A stretch of DNA of 64,000 nucleotides, from the NCBI GenBank assembly GCA_026075535.2, contig AP026543.1:11036001-11100000 (forward strand), in the 5' to 3' direction. Origin of the DNA: Tricholoma matsutake (taxonomy: Eukaryota; Basidiomycota; Agaricomycetes; Agaricales; Tricholomataceae). Below the pieces are notes generated by a model. It did not search any database and was not told where the DNA came from. It saw only the letters and a list, made by a program, of their open reading frames with translations. Positions 21,187 through 33,587 of the stretch are shown in pieces; positions within the stretch are counted from its first letter, which is position 1, and each line of letters opens with the position of its first letter. The position numbers were made by a program, and so were the translations under genes.

Positions 21187-23220
21187 TAGAAGATTTGATG
21201 AGTGAGGAGAGAATCATTTCCTACTAAACATGCCATCAGGTGATCACGGCTATATTCTGACTCATAGTCCAAGTGGTCATCACCAGTAGCATCATCTTCA
21301 AGGTAGCCAGCTGCATCCATGCCATTCAGCAGTGAACACGTGCTACATCCAATCATTGTATTTGGTTATGTAGGTGGAAAAGCAGCCATCTCCAGTGCCT
21401 TGGCTATGACATTGATGTATGCCCTCTTTTTTCCTGTACTCAGGGAATTGTATTTTGCACTGAAAGGAAATTGGATTGCCTTGTGACATGCTAGAAGTTT
21501 TACAGCTAAGAATGATACAAATCTAAATCTAGGTAGACATACTAAAGGAACTGGGAGCGGGAGTGACTAGGTGGAATCAAGGATCCAGAATCTGTGGTTA
21601 TGGAACAAATTGATATCCTCAATTCCATCTTCATCGCCTGGGGGTGAGTGGAGAGCATGACTATGGAAGCCCATAATTATACCTCTGCTTGTTAGTCTGA
21701 AATACTTAGATTTTGATCTTGGCTGTATGATTCTTGTCAGCTTCTCAGACATTGCCTATACCCACCATCATACCAGTGCACTCTGTAATTGGCTTATGTC
21801 ATGTCACCAAGCTCAGAGGATTAATGAGTCAAGACCATCCAGGGTAGTTGGTGGGTGGGGCAAAAAGAGTGGTTTCAAAAGAAAAAAAAGCGAGCGCAAT
21901 GAAATAGGCAACAACAAGCAAGTGGAGAACGTGTCTATGTGGAAAGAGGAAGGAGTGAACATGTCATATGGGCATGATGCATCATATTTCTATGTGCAAA
22001 ACCTCTGTACACTACGCTTGTTCCTTGCTCATCTACCTCCAACTCTGATGCTCTTTGTTCCAATGTAGTGAACACTGTTCATTTCTCTAACCATTCAGGT
22101 ATGCAGGGATCCATCTTTGTATAATCTGAGTGTCTGACAGAGTATTTATTCTACAGGAAGGTGGCTCAAAAATGAGTGCTGATGAACTTAATGCTATATG
22201 TATTTGGCATATTGGAGTCTAACAAGATGCTAGTCCCAATGAGACTACTAACAGGTTCATCTATACAGACTATTGTTTCCTACTCCCAAAATTAATTTTT
22301 CTAGGCTACATACCTGGTGCAGAGAGCCTCTCTGCTATGTGGATCTAGTGTGAAAGCTCAAGAAGGAGAAACTGAGTTTGATATACCTCCTAGACTGTAC
22401 AGTACTTCCATACCTTAACTCCCTTCCTATGACTCATCCCGGACTTCCCTGTATACAGCCATAATGGGCAACACAGGCCATCTCTACATTGCTGAAGATG
22501 TCATACCTGTATACTGCAACATGCTTCACCTCGCAACAGTGATTCCTGGAGAGTATGCTTCTGAAGCTGTCAAGCTGGGAAACATATTGTTTGTGCAGGA
22601 AGAATTTACTGTTTGCTGCAAAGAAGATTGGGAACTTTTTGAGATTTGCTATCCTGGTCTGTTCCATCAATATACAAAGCTGTTGAAGGCAGTTTGTTGT
22701 GCATGCCAGGAACATGGGGAGGCCAAATGTTGTCATAGTTGTAAACATCTGTAGAGACTCGAGTTTGAGTTTGAATGAAATGTTGAGCTTGCACACTTAA
22801 GCCATGGAAGTGTTGACTTGGTTGGAAGTGTTAAATTTACACAGTTCAAAGGAAGAGTATTGAATACACAGTATGGAGCAGGAAGCATCAACCTGTTGCA
22901 CTTGAAAGGAAAGTGTGCAAATTTGACATGTGTACTTAGAAATGTGGGATCCTTGCACTTCATGAACATGCTTAAATCTACACATACTATGCATTTAGTT
23001 ATGTGCCATGCACAGCAGCTATGGTACATAGTTCCAGCAGATTTAGGTGCAATTTAAGCAGATTTAATAAATTGTCCAAACTGGTCAATGAAGTGTCAAT
23101 GCATGGATTCCTCGATGATGCACTAAGTACTGTCTCACAATCTTCATGGCATATGTCCACTGCTAATGCATTGCTCACTTGTACTGTGACTATGATCATG
23201 CCAAATGGTGGAATACAATT
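21187..23220. other. About 2 kb without recognisable genes
   Basis: Short open frames occur on both strands (for example 22464-22754 plus and 22434-22796 minus) but show no family resemblance. The DNA is CpG-poor and AT-leaning, suggesting decayed repeat sequence. Confidence 0.45.
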
Positions 23221-23780
23221 TATGCAAATGGTAACATGGAGATGGTGAATGAGTTCACAGAACACATGAGGGATAGCTTGGAGGAGGCAAAAGCAGCCTT
23301 AGCAAATGTGAAGGATGATGACATGGCACACTTTTACAATCAATGCCATTCTCTGGCCCCTCAGTACAAGATTGGTGATCAAGTTTATCTTGACTCCAGT
23401 GACGTCCATCCAAGAAACTCACCCATTGCTTCCTGGGACCTTTCCCCATTGTCAAGTGTGTTGGAATGCATGCCTATTGTCTGCACCTCCCAGCCTCCAT
23501 GTCATCAAACTCCTTCCAGCTCCCCCAGATCCATTCCCAGGATGCCATTCACATCCACCACCGCCACCTACAGTGATCAAGGGGGAACCCCAGTACAAAG
23601 TTGAGTCAATCTTGGACAACTGGTTGCATCAAGGAAAACTCCAGTATTTGGTGCACTAGAAGGGTTATTGGTATGAGGAGAACTCATGGGTTGAGGAGTC
23701 CGATGTGAAAGCCCCTTGGTTAGTCAAGGAATTCCACCAACAGCACTGGAAGGATGCTGAGTTTGGCAGCCTACACTAGA
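23221..23780 (+). pseudogene. Integrase C-terminus and chromodomain of gypsy family X
   Basis: 'VNEFTEHMRDSLEEAKAALA' and 'PQYKIGDQVYLDSSD' are the integrase C-terminus. After a frame change come 'KLLPAPPDPFPG' and a chromodomain, 'PQYKVESILDNWLHQGKLQY', interrupted by TAG at 23657 where Trp is expected, then 'YEENSWVEESDVKAP'. The same integrase segment appears in the minus-strand copy at 45509-45622, so this is a 3' fragment of the same family. Confidence 0.8.
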
Positions 23781-24482
23781 CTTAGGTTTCCCAAAAGACA
23801 GGATCAAATTATTTTCATTGCATGGAAGTAGGAATGATAAGCCACTACAAAAAATAAGGGGATAAGGAATTACTATACCTTCATTGCATGGAAGTAGGAA
23901 CGAAGGTAAGGAAATAAAGATGTAAGTAATATATGTGAAAAGATTGACTGTGTAAGTTAAAGGCTGCATCAGGCATTGTGTGTGATTTAGGAAGGCTGCA
24001 TCAGGCATAGTCACATATTGGGAAGGTACTGCATCAATAGGGTAATGTCAGCACTGCTGGATGTGGATAGAAGGGTAATAAGAATGTATGGTGCCATTGC
24101 CAGGATGTATGTCGCCGGTGTGTTGTTGTCATATTTGCCAGTGGCTGTGCTGGTGGTGGGGGTGATTGTGTCAGCAATGTGTGTGGCTGTGCTGGCACTG
24201 TGGGATATCTGGTGTTGGTGAGTTGTTTATGCACCATAGGTGGCTGTGCAATTGCCAGTGGCTGTGTTGGTGGCAAGGGTGGTTGTGTTGGCAATGTGTG
24301 TGGTGTGCCGGCACCATGGAAGTGTGTAACAGTGGCATAGGTAAATTAACTTGTCATAATGTTGTGAGTCTGTGGGGCCAGACTTACAGGCACACTGCTG
24401 CACTGTGTCACATTCAAGTCACTGACTTTGGTCATATGTGATTTTGAATGCATTGGGGTGATGCATCTAAGAGAGGGGGTGA
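23781..24482 (+). other. GT-rich low-complexity stretch and polypurine tract before LTR X
   Basis: Contains GT/GGC-rich simple sequence (about 24060-24320) with no credible gene. It ends with AAGAGAGGGGGTGA immediately before the LTR, a good polypurine tract. Confidence 0.6.
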
Positions 24483-24922
24483 TGTAAGGGGACTAGGGGG
24501 TGCTCTGTGTGGTTCTCTTATTTTTTACATTCGTCCTATGTATTTTCTCACTTCATTTCCTTCTATTCTTCATTTTCTATGATTTTTCCTTATTTTATTA
24601 CTAATTTTCTTTTCTATCACATTTGTGCATGTTGACAGTTTTATATTTAGAGGCGGAGTACCCTTTCCAACATCTACCCCTTGGTATGATGTCATTCGGT
24701 GGCCTTGATCTGCCTATCTCTGCCTTTTCTATTTTTAGGTTATTATTTGATTTTTGCAGTCTTCACATATACTGGGCATTGGCAAAGGGGTCCTTAGAGT
24801 TTTCTCTTCAGATTTCCCTTTGCTAGGTGTGCCTCCAATCTCTGTAATATGTACTATAATTTTAACTTCAGATTTCCCTTTGCTAGTCCATTAATTAAGT
24901 GGCCTCTAAGGTTGCCCTTATG
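24483..24922 (+). repeat. LTR of gypsy family X (3' LTR of the 23221 fragment)
   Basis: Starts TGTAAGGGGACTAGGGG and ends near TTGCCCTTATG. Related copies lie at 42140-44348 (interrupted), 45063-45497 and, inverted, 51439-51872. It follows a chromodomain and a polypurine tract of the same family in the same orientation, so it is read as that copy's 3' LTR. Confidence 0.8.
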
Positions 24923-24937
24923 GAAACAGCACCAATG

Positions 24938-26970
24938 CCTTTGAGGAGCTTCAAATCAGGGAAATGTTAAGCCAACAAATGTGGAACTCATTGACAAACA
25001 TACCTTGATTGCTGTGAGATGAATTGTATGTAGCATACAATGTAGGCAAGCCCATGAGGCATTGAAGGAGACTCCAGCCTTCCTTGCACAACATTCAATA
25101 CCATCAACAAATGTATCATTGTTTGATGCGTTGTCTAGCATGAATGCAAGAATCTAAAAATGGATTACATGAATAAGCAAATCAGTTTCGATGAGTTGCA
25201 TGTTATGATGACCGCCCTCAATCCCATACATAACTAAAGTCTCCCAAACAGCCTCAGCCATGTTTTCACCAGAATGCTCACCCAGCAGCTCCCAAAAATT
25301 GATAAGAAGTTCCTCTGCAACCAGTCTTGTATTACAATCAGAAATGATATGAATTGAAACATAACAAACCAAGCTGCCCATCCTTATTCACATAGTGAGT
25401 GACAATGGCCATAAATGCATACATGTTGCTCAAAGTCCATGCATTGAGTGAAATGCTAATCTTACAGTCTAGTTCCTAGAGTTGAGATATTCACAAGTGT
25501 TTGATGTTGCAACATACCACAAACATTTGCTTGGTTGCCTCAATCCCATCTTCCCCCATTTTCATAGCTCGTTGTCAGATTGCATGATGCCCAGGAATAT
25601 GAATTGCTTGTGCTGGATGATGTATGTACAACATTAGTTCCCTAAACTCTGGATTATCGACCATATCAAAGGGTTGGTCAGTGGCAACAATCCACTTGGT
25701 GAGAAGCTCCTCGAACCAATCCTGATCCCATGCTCCCTGTGGATAATAGAAGAACATTAGTCATGAAAGCCATGGACAATGCATAGTATGTACAGACTGC
25801 AGCCTGCTCTCATTGTTTCACAAAAGCATTCTTGATATTTTCTGATTGTGCCTCGAGACCACCAAGAAACTCAGAACTTGCTTTGGCAGTGAGAGGTCAC
25901 TTCCCAGATGCTACATTGATCTCTTAAAGTGATCCTCAGGGCCCCAACTCTTGAGAATAGAATAGAAATGGAACATTGATGGTGAGCAGGACTTGAGATT
26001 TCCAATGAGACCTGTGACATCCACCATTAATATCAGATAGAGGGGGAAAAAACTGTTGAGACTGCTCTTCATTGCCTTCATGATCATCAACACCTTCTGA
26101 CTCCCATGATGACACTTGTAATGTTTGTTGCCTATGTTCAGAATAGAGCCCTTTGCATCATGTTCAACCTTTTCATAGAAGTAATAAATAGGATTATGAG
26201 TCAACTGTCATTGATATGTTAGAGCATAAAAAGTGATGGAAACACAAAACTTACAATCTTGGGCTTCTGGTATGAATCATTATCTTCAATGATTGAGCTC
26301 CCAGTTGCAACTGGAGATCACGCTCTCAGATTTTGTGGGCTGTCCTCATCTTTGACCTCTTCACAGTCGGTTTGTTCCTCTTTCACTTTCCTGACCCACA
26401 TCCAGTTGTCAGCATCATTTTGGAAAGGAGGATATCCACAAGCTATACAAGGTAAGATGAGTGAAGATTGAAGGATCATTTTGTGAAATATACTTCAGCA
26501 TTTGAAGGCTGAGCTTTATCAACCTCTGTATCACCATCCTCCAAGCTCTCCATCAACGATCCATCAGAGGCAAAGTTGCCATCATTGGGATCGGACTCAT
26601 GATCCATGCCAGCAATGTCAACCTTGGGTTCCTTTGCCAATCAACTGGATCACTGGCCTCATTGATGGGGTTGATGCTTTGTTCAGCTGCAATCAAGGTG
26701 TGCATCTTGTCTATGTTCTTCTTCCATTGACCACGTCAAAGCCCTGAGACATAACTATCTTGAAGTAACAGAGATCATGGGTATTTGTTGCCAGGAGTTT
26801 GTTGCAATGAAGCAGTAGAGAAAGGCAAGGGCATTGTTTCACTCTCAGAGAAGAAGAACTCAATGTCTTTGACCTCCTTGAGACCGCCAGATTCATCAAG
26901 AGCACACTGATCAGGCATTGCAAAGAGGTATGTATGTGATGAAATTACTGACTCAACATCCATGCCTTTT
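24938..26970 (-). pseudogene. hAT transposase remnant
   Basis: Read on the minus strand from about 26963, recognisable blocks are scattered in exon-like pieces. 'NPIYYFYEKVEHDAKGS' and 'HYKCHHGSQKVL' are a BED-type zinc finger (26204-25911). 'WFEELLTKWIVATDQPFDMV' lies at 25757-25575. 'CKISISLNAWTLSNMYAFMA' (about 25470) is the block that normally carries the first catalytic Asp, here Asn. 'ELLGEHSGENMAEAVWETL' (25381-25154) and 'LDNASNNDTFVDGIE' (25141-24956) carry the second Asp. The C-terminal dimerisation domain is missing; the gene stops near the LTR at 24922. Intron boundaries were not resolved. Confidence 0.75.
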
Positions 26971-27382
26971 TTATAGACCTTGGGCTCCCTTGAGTTTCAT
27001 TTTCCTATCAGATTTTTTGGTGTTATGTTGTGCAGGTATCAAGGGGGTTGGATAGCATGGGTTAATCTAGGAGCTTATCTGAAAAAAAACCAGCCTCGCC
27101 ATGAGCAGAGCTTCAATATTTGAAATTCCTGGCCTCAAACACACCTGAATCCATGCCAATCAATCAGGGTAACCAAAGGGGAGGACATTCAGGTCAAATG
27201 TCAAGGGTTAGAAAAGTGGTACAAAAGTCCAGAGTGCCAAAGTCCAGAGCACAAGGTTGCCAAGTCCAAATCTCACCACCCAGCAATAAAAAATTTGGAC
27301 CCCAAGTCCAAATGCAGAAAACCAGCAGTGAAGAATTTGGACACCAAGTCCAAACCCTATAGAAATGCAGAAAAGATGACCA
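26971..27382. other. Stretch with repeated TTTGGAC-type inverted motifs
   Basis: From 27190 to 27360 (and again near 27608) the sequence repeats half-palindromes of the type TTTGGAC...GTCCAAA, for example ATTTGGACCCCAAGTCCAAA at 27292. No gene is seen. Confidence 0.5.
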
Positions 27383-27466
27383 GACTAGGGATTGAACTCA
27401 GGCCCTCCTGGACATATGTATACCAAATGCTCTGACCAACAGGCTATCAGGTCTTATAGGGTTCAA
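27383..27466 (-). repeat. tRNA-like sequence, probable SINE head or tRNA pseudogene
   Basis: On the minus strand: GACCTGATAGCCTGTTGGTC carries an A-box-like motif, and GAGTTCAATCCC a B-box. The ends (GACCTGA / TCTGGTC) can pair at six of seven positions like an acceptor stem. The anticodon arm does not fold convincingly, so a functional tRNA is unlikely. No LINE-like tail was found downstream. Confidence 0.5.
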
Positions 27467-28549
27467 CAGAACAAGGATACCATATAACCAGACATAGATT
27501 GCTACAACTATTGCATCACTTGTGTGTGTGTGCAACCTATGGTCTGTTAAGCACTGATTAAGCAGTGACAGATTATATAATCCAACAAACCCAATGACAA
27601 AACAATGGACTCCAAGTCCAAATCCAGCAACCCAGTACAACTGGACATTGCTATACTTGCATTCTGAGCTTGAAGTCAATGCAGTCAGATGCACATCCAA
27701 GCATGTGGTTTTGTTGTGATGAGCTGTACATGCCATACAATGCCATTGATGGTCATATAATGACAGCTGTTTACAGGGTTGATCCATACTGTACCCCCCC
27801 ATACCATTCAGTATATGTTTCAAGTCCTAATGGTATGGGTACAGTAGCCATCATATGGATGCGGTTGGGGCTGTCGATACGGTAATGGTGTACAGCCCTA
27901 CTTTTCACTCTCTTTCTTCACCTAGCTTGTTGTCCTGTTGTGTGGAAGCAAAATTAGGTATTTGGGGTGCATCCCCATGATTTTTGGGCTATGAGGAGGC
28001 TGTTTCCCATGATCCAGACAAATTTGAGAGCTTGGTGAGGCTGTTTCTGTATTCTGGACAAAACTCCCAAAACATCCAAAATGCTAGTTCTAAACCGGAC
28101 AAAATCGCCAAACTCAATCCAGACAAACTTTTGGAAACCCCGAAATTTTTCAAAATTTTTTGGAATAGCCTTTGAGGGTATAATCCGGGGTCCTAGCTGA
28201 AAGTGTCCCAATCGGATTCTCATTTCGAATCCACTGATGCGAACTTGACGGAATTGTGATCAAGGACAAAAATGGTAACTTTAAGTCTCTAGAGCTCTCA
28301 AGCTGAGAACACCAGGAAAACTCATCCTCAACGATGAATCATTACATGTAAGCCACTACTATCCCATATAGCATTCTATGTCCCGTATCGACAAGTCGCC
28401 CTTTTTTAGTCTTGATAGCGCAATGATAGCGTCGGTGCAAAAATAAGACTCTTCCCAATGTTCCCATGGTCGCAGCGCTGGACTTGTTCACCAGCATCAA
28501 GCTCAATATGTGATGCTGACCTTGACGATTTGCTCTGTATTCCCCTTTT
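27467..28549. other. Intergenic stretch
   Basis: No gene recognised. An imperfect inverted repeat (TACTGTACCCCCCCATACCA near 27788 and TGGTATGGGTACAGTA near 27831) could form a hairpin. CpG content rises after about 28180, marking the change to host-like DNA. Confidence 0.45.
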
Positions 28550-30016
28550 TACTTAGGTTGCCGAACACGCACGAATTCGGAAGTTCAGGGCGCTTGGGGA
28601 TCATGTGGATCAGATTGCGTGCACGAGATACTGCCGAAGGTTACTTGAAGGTTACTATACCAGGGCGGAGAAGAATGCGGGTGCTTCTGTCGATCGTTCT
28701 ATTCTTGGGACTTTGGGTAAAGACTTTCTGATAGGCGAACGTCTAATTCTTGATCGGCGTATAAATGTCACAAAATTATGTAATGCAGTATAACCTAATA
28801 TGACCCACGTGACCCACGTAACCGCCATAACCCATTAAAATCGACACTCAGAACTGATGTTAAGCTAGCTACCAAGTCTCGGGTTCAGTTCAATAATGTA
28901 GTTTACATATGTAGGTAATAGATTTTCCACATTAGGGCCCAGTATACTAGCTGAGAGGGAGTGATAATCCACATATAATCTAGGTGAGGTTATAATGCCA
29001 TCTGGAAATTTCCGACAAAAGTTAGGTCTGAAGGTGTCAATCTGTCTTCGTGGATGTCAGAAGAATGAGATCAAGTCACAGGTACGCAATTGGTATCATT
29101 TTCTTAACGATAATCCAAAGATGGTACGGTAGCATCATAACAAAGCTCCTCGTCAAATATCTAATATTCTTGTCATGCAGGCAGCAGCACTACCTCTGAC
29201 CTCATTATTGCCGGATACCAAACCACAGCGAGTAAGCATTCCCAAACCGAATCATCATTTGATTGATACTAACACTTTGTCTTGTCAGCGAGCTTGAATT
29301 GCGCATCATCAAATGTTCACTCGGAGCTTTGCACTGATCTCCTTAATTTTCGGTGGTCCCTTTCCAGACATCCAAAGCTACGCAACGAGCTGGCACTAAA
29401 AATCCAAATCTCGAAAGCCTTCAATTGCTTCCTCTCAACACGCCAGGTATTTCCATCCAGGACTTGTCCAGGATTGATTATCGCTCTGACGATACTTACA
29501 AGGCACACACCGATGACATCATCCCTCTGAGCATCCCTGATAGGGATGCGAACGGAGAACTTATTGATCGCATCCGTCCAGAAAGGAACATTCATCTACG
29601 TTCCTATCATGTCCATTCAGCGCTCCAAGGCATTGTGGGGTGATGACACAGGGGAGTTAAAACCAGAACGGGGGTTGGACAATAGCGTTTTGCAGATGCG
29701 GGCGTCGGAAATTTAAGGGTATTATCACCTCCTCACGTTCTTAGACGGGCCAAGAGTGTGCACTGTGCTCGGGAAAACATTTCGCGTTGACAGCGCTGAA
29801 AGTATGGTCATAATTGTATTCTTCCCTTGACGAATGATGCTGATGTGGCAGCTTGAAGGTACTCTTTTTCTACCCCTGATCCGAAATCATACGTTCGAGT
29901 TACCGGATGGCCTGGAGACGAAGATTGAGCATTACATGTCTGCGCTGGTTCGCCCCAAATGTGCCTTTAGTGGTTTGCCGAGTCGAGTAAACCCTTGGTT
30001 GCTTCAAATCCTTTAG
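28550..30016 (+). pseudogene. Cytochrome P450 pseudogene
   Basis: Scattered blocks in the right order resemble fungal P450s. 'LPNTHEF' and a 'GDHVDQIA' segment lie near 28560-28640. The I-helix-like 'IIAGYQTTA' is near 29205. 'SRHPKLRNELA' follows (about 29365), then '[20 protein letters not shown]' (about 29520) and '[16 protein letters not shown]' (about 29620). The heme-binding region near 29740 reads 'FLDGPRVCTVLGKTF', and the C-terminal 'IRNHTFELPDGLETKIEH' follows. The heme motif carries two extra residues after the Cys, there is a TAA just before it, and the K-helix ExxR region is unclear, so it is probably dead. Functional copies are ER-membrane monooxygenases. The family assignment within P450s is not attempted. 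Confidence 0.65.
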
Positions 30017-30216
30017 TCTCGCAATTTGATGTCTTTCGTGGATTTTTCTTACAACGCTAAACTTTAAATTTGTCCATGTCGTAAGGTGCATCAGAATGAT
30101 TCTCGACGTCACGTCTTGTCACGCGCTTTCATTCCGTCACACCGTTGTAGAGTAGGATGCACAACTCGCTTCACAACCAGCACAGCCCAGAGCCACGTCG
30201 TCCTTAAACACTCCTA

Positions 30217-32410
30217 ATGGACTACTCTCATGACAACGAAATAGATTCTCCAATTCCACATGTAGTTCCAGTCGTCTTAAGGACAGTCAAAGATCCAATA
30301 CATGCGATGAGTGCGTCACGGTGTTCTATACTTCGCATTCAAAGGTTGCTGATGATTTTAAAAGTCCCACTTACGCCACGGTTGTCAACGTTTATTGATA
30401 CGTGAGTGTTAAACTACCTGTTACTAGACTAATCTTTTATGGGCAGTAAGCAATTTCAGCGACTTCGGTACATCAAGCAGCTAGGCACGTCGTACTACGT
30501 TTGGCTCGGCGCATCTCATAACCGCTTTGAGCACTGCATTGGTGAACACTTGGTCTTATTCTAGTTATTGCATTTGAGAGATCTGTATTATGTAGGCGTT
30601 GCGTATCTTGCCCGTTCCATGGCGACGCATCTTCAACAAAGCCAGCCAGAGCTCAACATTACGGATCGAGATGTGGAGTGTGTAGAGATTGCCGGTCTTT
30701 GTCATGATCTGGGGCACGGCCCATGGTCTCATGTCTGGGATGGGCTTCTCATGCCTCAAGTGTTGTAAGCACTGTTTTAATATACCGTTGTGCTTATTGG
30801 AGCTCATGAAAGTCCAGGAAACATTCTAATTGGCGACACGAAGAAGGATCGGAGCTGATGTTCGACTCTCTGGTGAAAAATAATGATATATACCTGAACA
30901 AGAAGGATGAGCGATTCATCAAGGCGCTCATAACAGGAGATCCAGGCAGATCCGAGTACGTCACTTCCAAGTTGCTGAAAATAACCCCTCTAAATTCTTC
31001 CGAAGCCCGGATGAAAAACCCTTTCTTTTCGATATCGTCGCTAACAAAAGGAACGGGCTGGATGTGGACAAGTACGCTTCTACACGCATATTAGCGATAT
31101 TGGCTCATGTTTCAAAGATTCGACTATATCCTCCGCGACTCTCACATGGTTGGTGACCCAATGAGTATTGCACTCCCAAGGCACGTATTAATACCATTCT
31201 ATATCCATCCATCATTCAACTGATTTCCCCATCAATCAAACAGGATAATCCAATCCGCACGCGTCCTTGATAACCAGATTTGTTACGACATCAAAGACGC
31301 TAATCAGATCTACGAGATCTGCGCCATGCGCTTTAAGTTGCACAAGATCGTGTACAATCACAAATCAGGTTCGTCCATCCGTGTCTCTCTAGGCCAAGTG
31401 CTCATGTAATATCCATGGTACAGCCAAAGCAATCGAGTACATGATTATCGATGCCTTGCTTGCGGCAGAACCGCACCTTGGCATCGCCAAACGCGTTTTC
31501 GATCCCAAACAGTACCTCTATCTTACCGACGACATCATGCCCAGAATCGAGGACTCTACCGACCCCGTACGCACCCATTTTCATATCACATGCAGAGGAA
31601 CTGATATGCTCTTCACCCAGGAACTCGCCCCGGCCCGCAAGATCTTCGAGCGCATCCGCACACGCGACCTCTATCGCCTTGTGGAATACAAAGCTGTAGG
31701 ATGGCTGAACATCGACGTCGTGCAGGAGCATGTTACTCCTGAGCGGATCGTTGCCGCTGCAAAGGCACTTCCAAGGGCTGCTACTAGTGCTGGCGATATG
31801 ACGCCAATAGATGTAGACGCGCTGACGAAGGATGACGTGATTGTGGACTTTTCGTTAATGCACTACGGGATGAAAGAACGCAACCCACTCGATTTCGTGA
31901 AGTTCTATTCAAAGCGGAATCCGAACCGTGGGTCGTTCCTGCATTACTTGGCGTTCACACAACTGACGAATAAACACCGATGTAGACGGTGCTCCAGCTG
32001 TCCCAGGGGACTACTCCAATCTTATGCCTCAGTACCATGCAGAAATGCTCATGCGGATATACACCAAGAAAGTAGAATATTTCGGGATCATCCAGGCGGG
32101 GTACCGCGCATGTGCGGCGGAGATCAATAGCGCGGCAGCGCTTGCCGAGAGAAAAGACGAGGGCGGGAGCATGGCACCGACCCCACCGGAGACAGAGGCG
32201 CCTACTACGCCCCGTATACGCTCGTCCCCGAGTTTCAACTATGGTACGGGTACGGGAGGTGAGACACCGTTGTTGCCGAATGGGTTTATGACGGTACCTG
32301 CGGGGTTCGTGCCGACGAGTCCGTCGAGGAGGTTGGGGGGTCGGGAGGGGGGGTGCGGGTGCCGTTGTAGGAGTCGGGGCTGGTGGGGGCGGAGATGGGG
32401 ATGGGGATAG
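30217..32410 (+). CDS. SAMHD1-like HD-domain dNTP triphosphohydrolase
   Basis: Eleven exons can be joined: 30217-30310, 30365-30401, 30447-30541, 30596-30764, 30818-30955, 31006-31071, 31118-31180, 31244-31368, 31424-31566, 31621-31927 and 31986-32410. The protein opens with '[20 protein letters not shown]' and '[11 protein letters not shown]'. The HD metal site is present: 'SHNRFEH', '[11 protein letters not shown]' and 'FDYILRDSH'. Downstream '[13 protein letters not shown]' matches the allosteric part of SAMHD1. Relatives cut dNTPs to nucleoside and triphosphate and regulate dNTP pools. The seventh intron starts GC (31181-31243). The ninth (31567-31620) is 54 nt, has no stop and could be retained. 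The open frame ends at 32410 in a Gly/Arg tail, but a G-run near 32336-32352 probably shifts the frame (see 32411-32792). No catalytic residue is missing. Confidence 0.85.
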
Positions 32411-32792
32411 GGCCAGGGGCCGGGCTGGGGCTTCGAGAGGGGGTATTGCTGCTGATAGTAGTACCGAAACGGTGGTTGCGGATGCGGTGGATGTGGGTAT
32501 GTGTGTGGGAGTGGCTACCAATAAAAGCATCGGTGTAGGTGCGGAGGGGGCTTTGGGACCAGCGGCGGTTATAGCCGAGGTTGGGCCGGGGATGAAGAGA
32601 GAGAGGGAGAGGGAGGTGAGTGGAGGTGAGGGCGACCCCGGAGGAAATGGGAGCGGCGGTCGGGGAGATGATACGGATGTTGATGTAGAACGGGAGGAGA
32701 GCGGGAGCGGCGGGGGTGGAGTTAGGAAGAAGAGGAGGATGAGAGGTAAAGCTCTCCGTGCGCGTGGTGGTGCTAGGCAGGGGAGGGTGTGA
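32411..32792 (+). other. Possible true C-terminal tail of the SAMHD1-like gene in a shifted frame
   Basis: In the frame that ends with TGA at 32790-32792, an open Gly/Ala/Asp-rich reading extends back to the G-runs near 32336-32352. It contains 'ADSSTETVVADAVDVG', an acidic 'DDTDVDVEREESGSG' and a basic 'VRKKRRMRGKALRARGG' end. A one-base length error or mutation in a G-run would connect it to the upstream exon. Confidence 0.45.
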
Positions 32793-33587
32793 GTCAGTGG
32801 GAATGGACTGTCAAGAGATATGGAACCATGCATCATCATTCGTCATCGTACTATGTTCGCTTATGCACTCGCACTCGCACTCGCACTACGTATTCTAGCA
32901 TTCATACTATTGTCTATAGCTTTCGTACTCTGATACCCCACTGTAGCATACTGTATATCCTCGTCGGTCTATATTCTTCTGTACTAGTGATTACATGCGA
33001 TTGATACTTAGAAATATAATCCCGCTGTGTGGTGGTAGTGACGGAGGTACTTACTATTAAGGTATTCAGCTATGCTTCCGAATCACTATTTCCATTTGAA
33101 TCACTAATTTGTGAGACTGAAATCCAAGAACAAACGAATGTTCTACATACATCCTGGATTCTGCGCATTCTGACAATCAAACACCCCGTGTAATTGGTAC
33201 TGTAATGGCTTATTACATCGCGATAGTTGATTAGTCTCCCGTAGCTAGACAACAAATTTCAAGATGTAGATGACAGTCGATCTACTTCAATTGTAGTCTG
33301 ATTTATTTGGCACGGCCGGTTTCCGACGCACGTGAAGGCACGTGTTGAATTTCCTTTTTCAACATTCACGACGTGTACTACAACCCTACGCGTCGGAATG
33401 ACAAGTTCTGCATCCGTCTCTGCATTTTATCAACCCTGTCCATGCCTGAATCTCAGTCGTTTACTGGAGTCTCTGATGAATTCTTACTGATCTGTAGTCC
33501 ATCTAACTAGCCTCGAGCTCTAAGGCCACTGCTAACTAGGATTCAATTCGAACCAAATTTTTCTGGCAAATCCTCGCTTTACTGTCC
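32793..33587. other. Intergenic DNA between SAMHD1-like and DUF6589-like genes
   Basis: No gene seen. A short (CACTCG)n tract lies at about 32863-32886. CpG content is normal, consistent with host flanking DNA or a promoter for the next gene. Confidence 0.5.

Noticed and set aside
27383..27466. Functional tRNA gene
   Set aside because: A- and B-boxes and acceptor pairing are visible but the anticodon arm does not fold, so only a tRNA-like or SINE label is given.
31955..32839. Long minus-strand open frame (294 codons), Pro/Ser/Leu-rich
   Set aside because: It is antisense to the last exon and Gly-rich tail of the SAMHD1-like gene; GC-rich repeats create the open frame.
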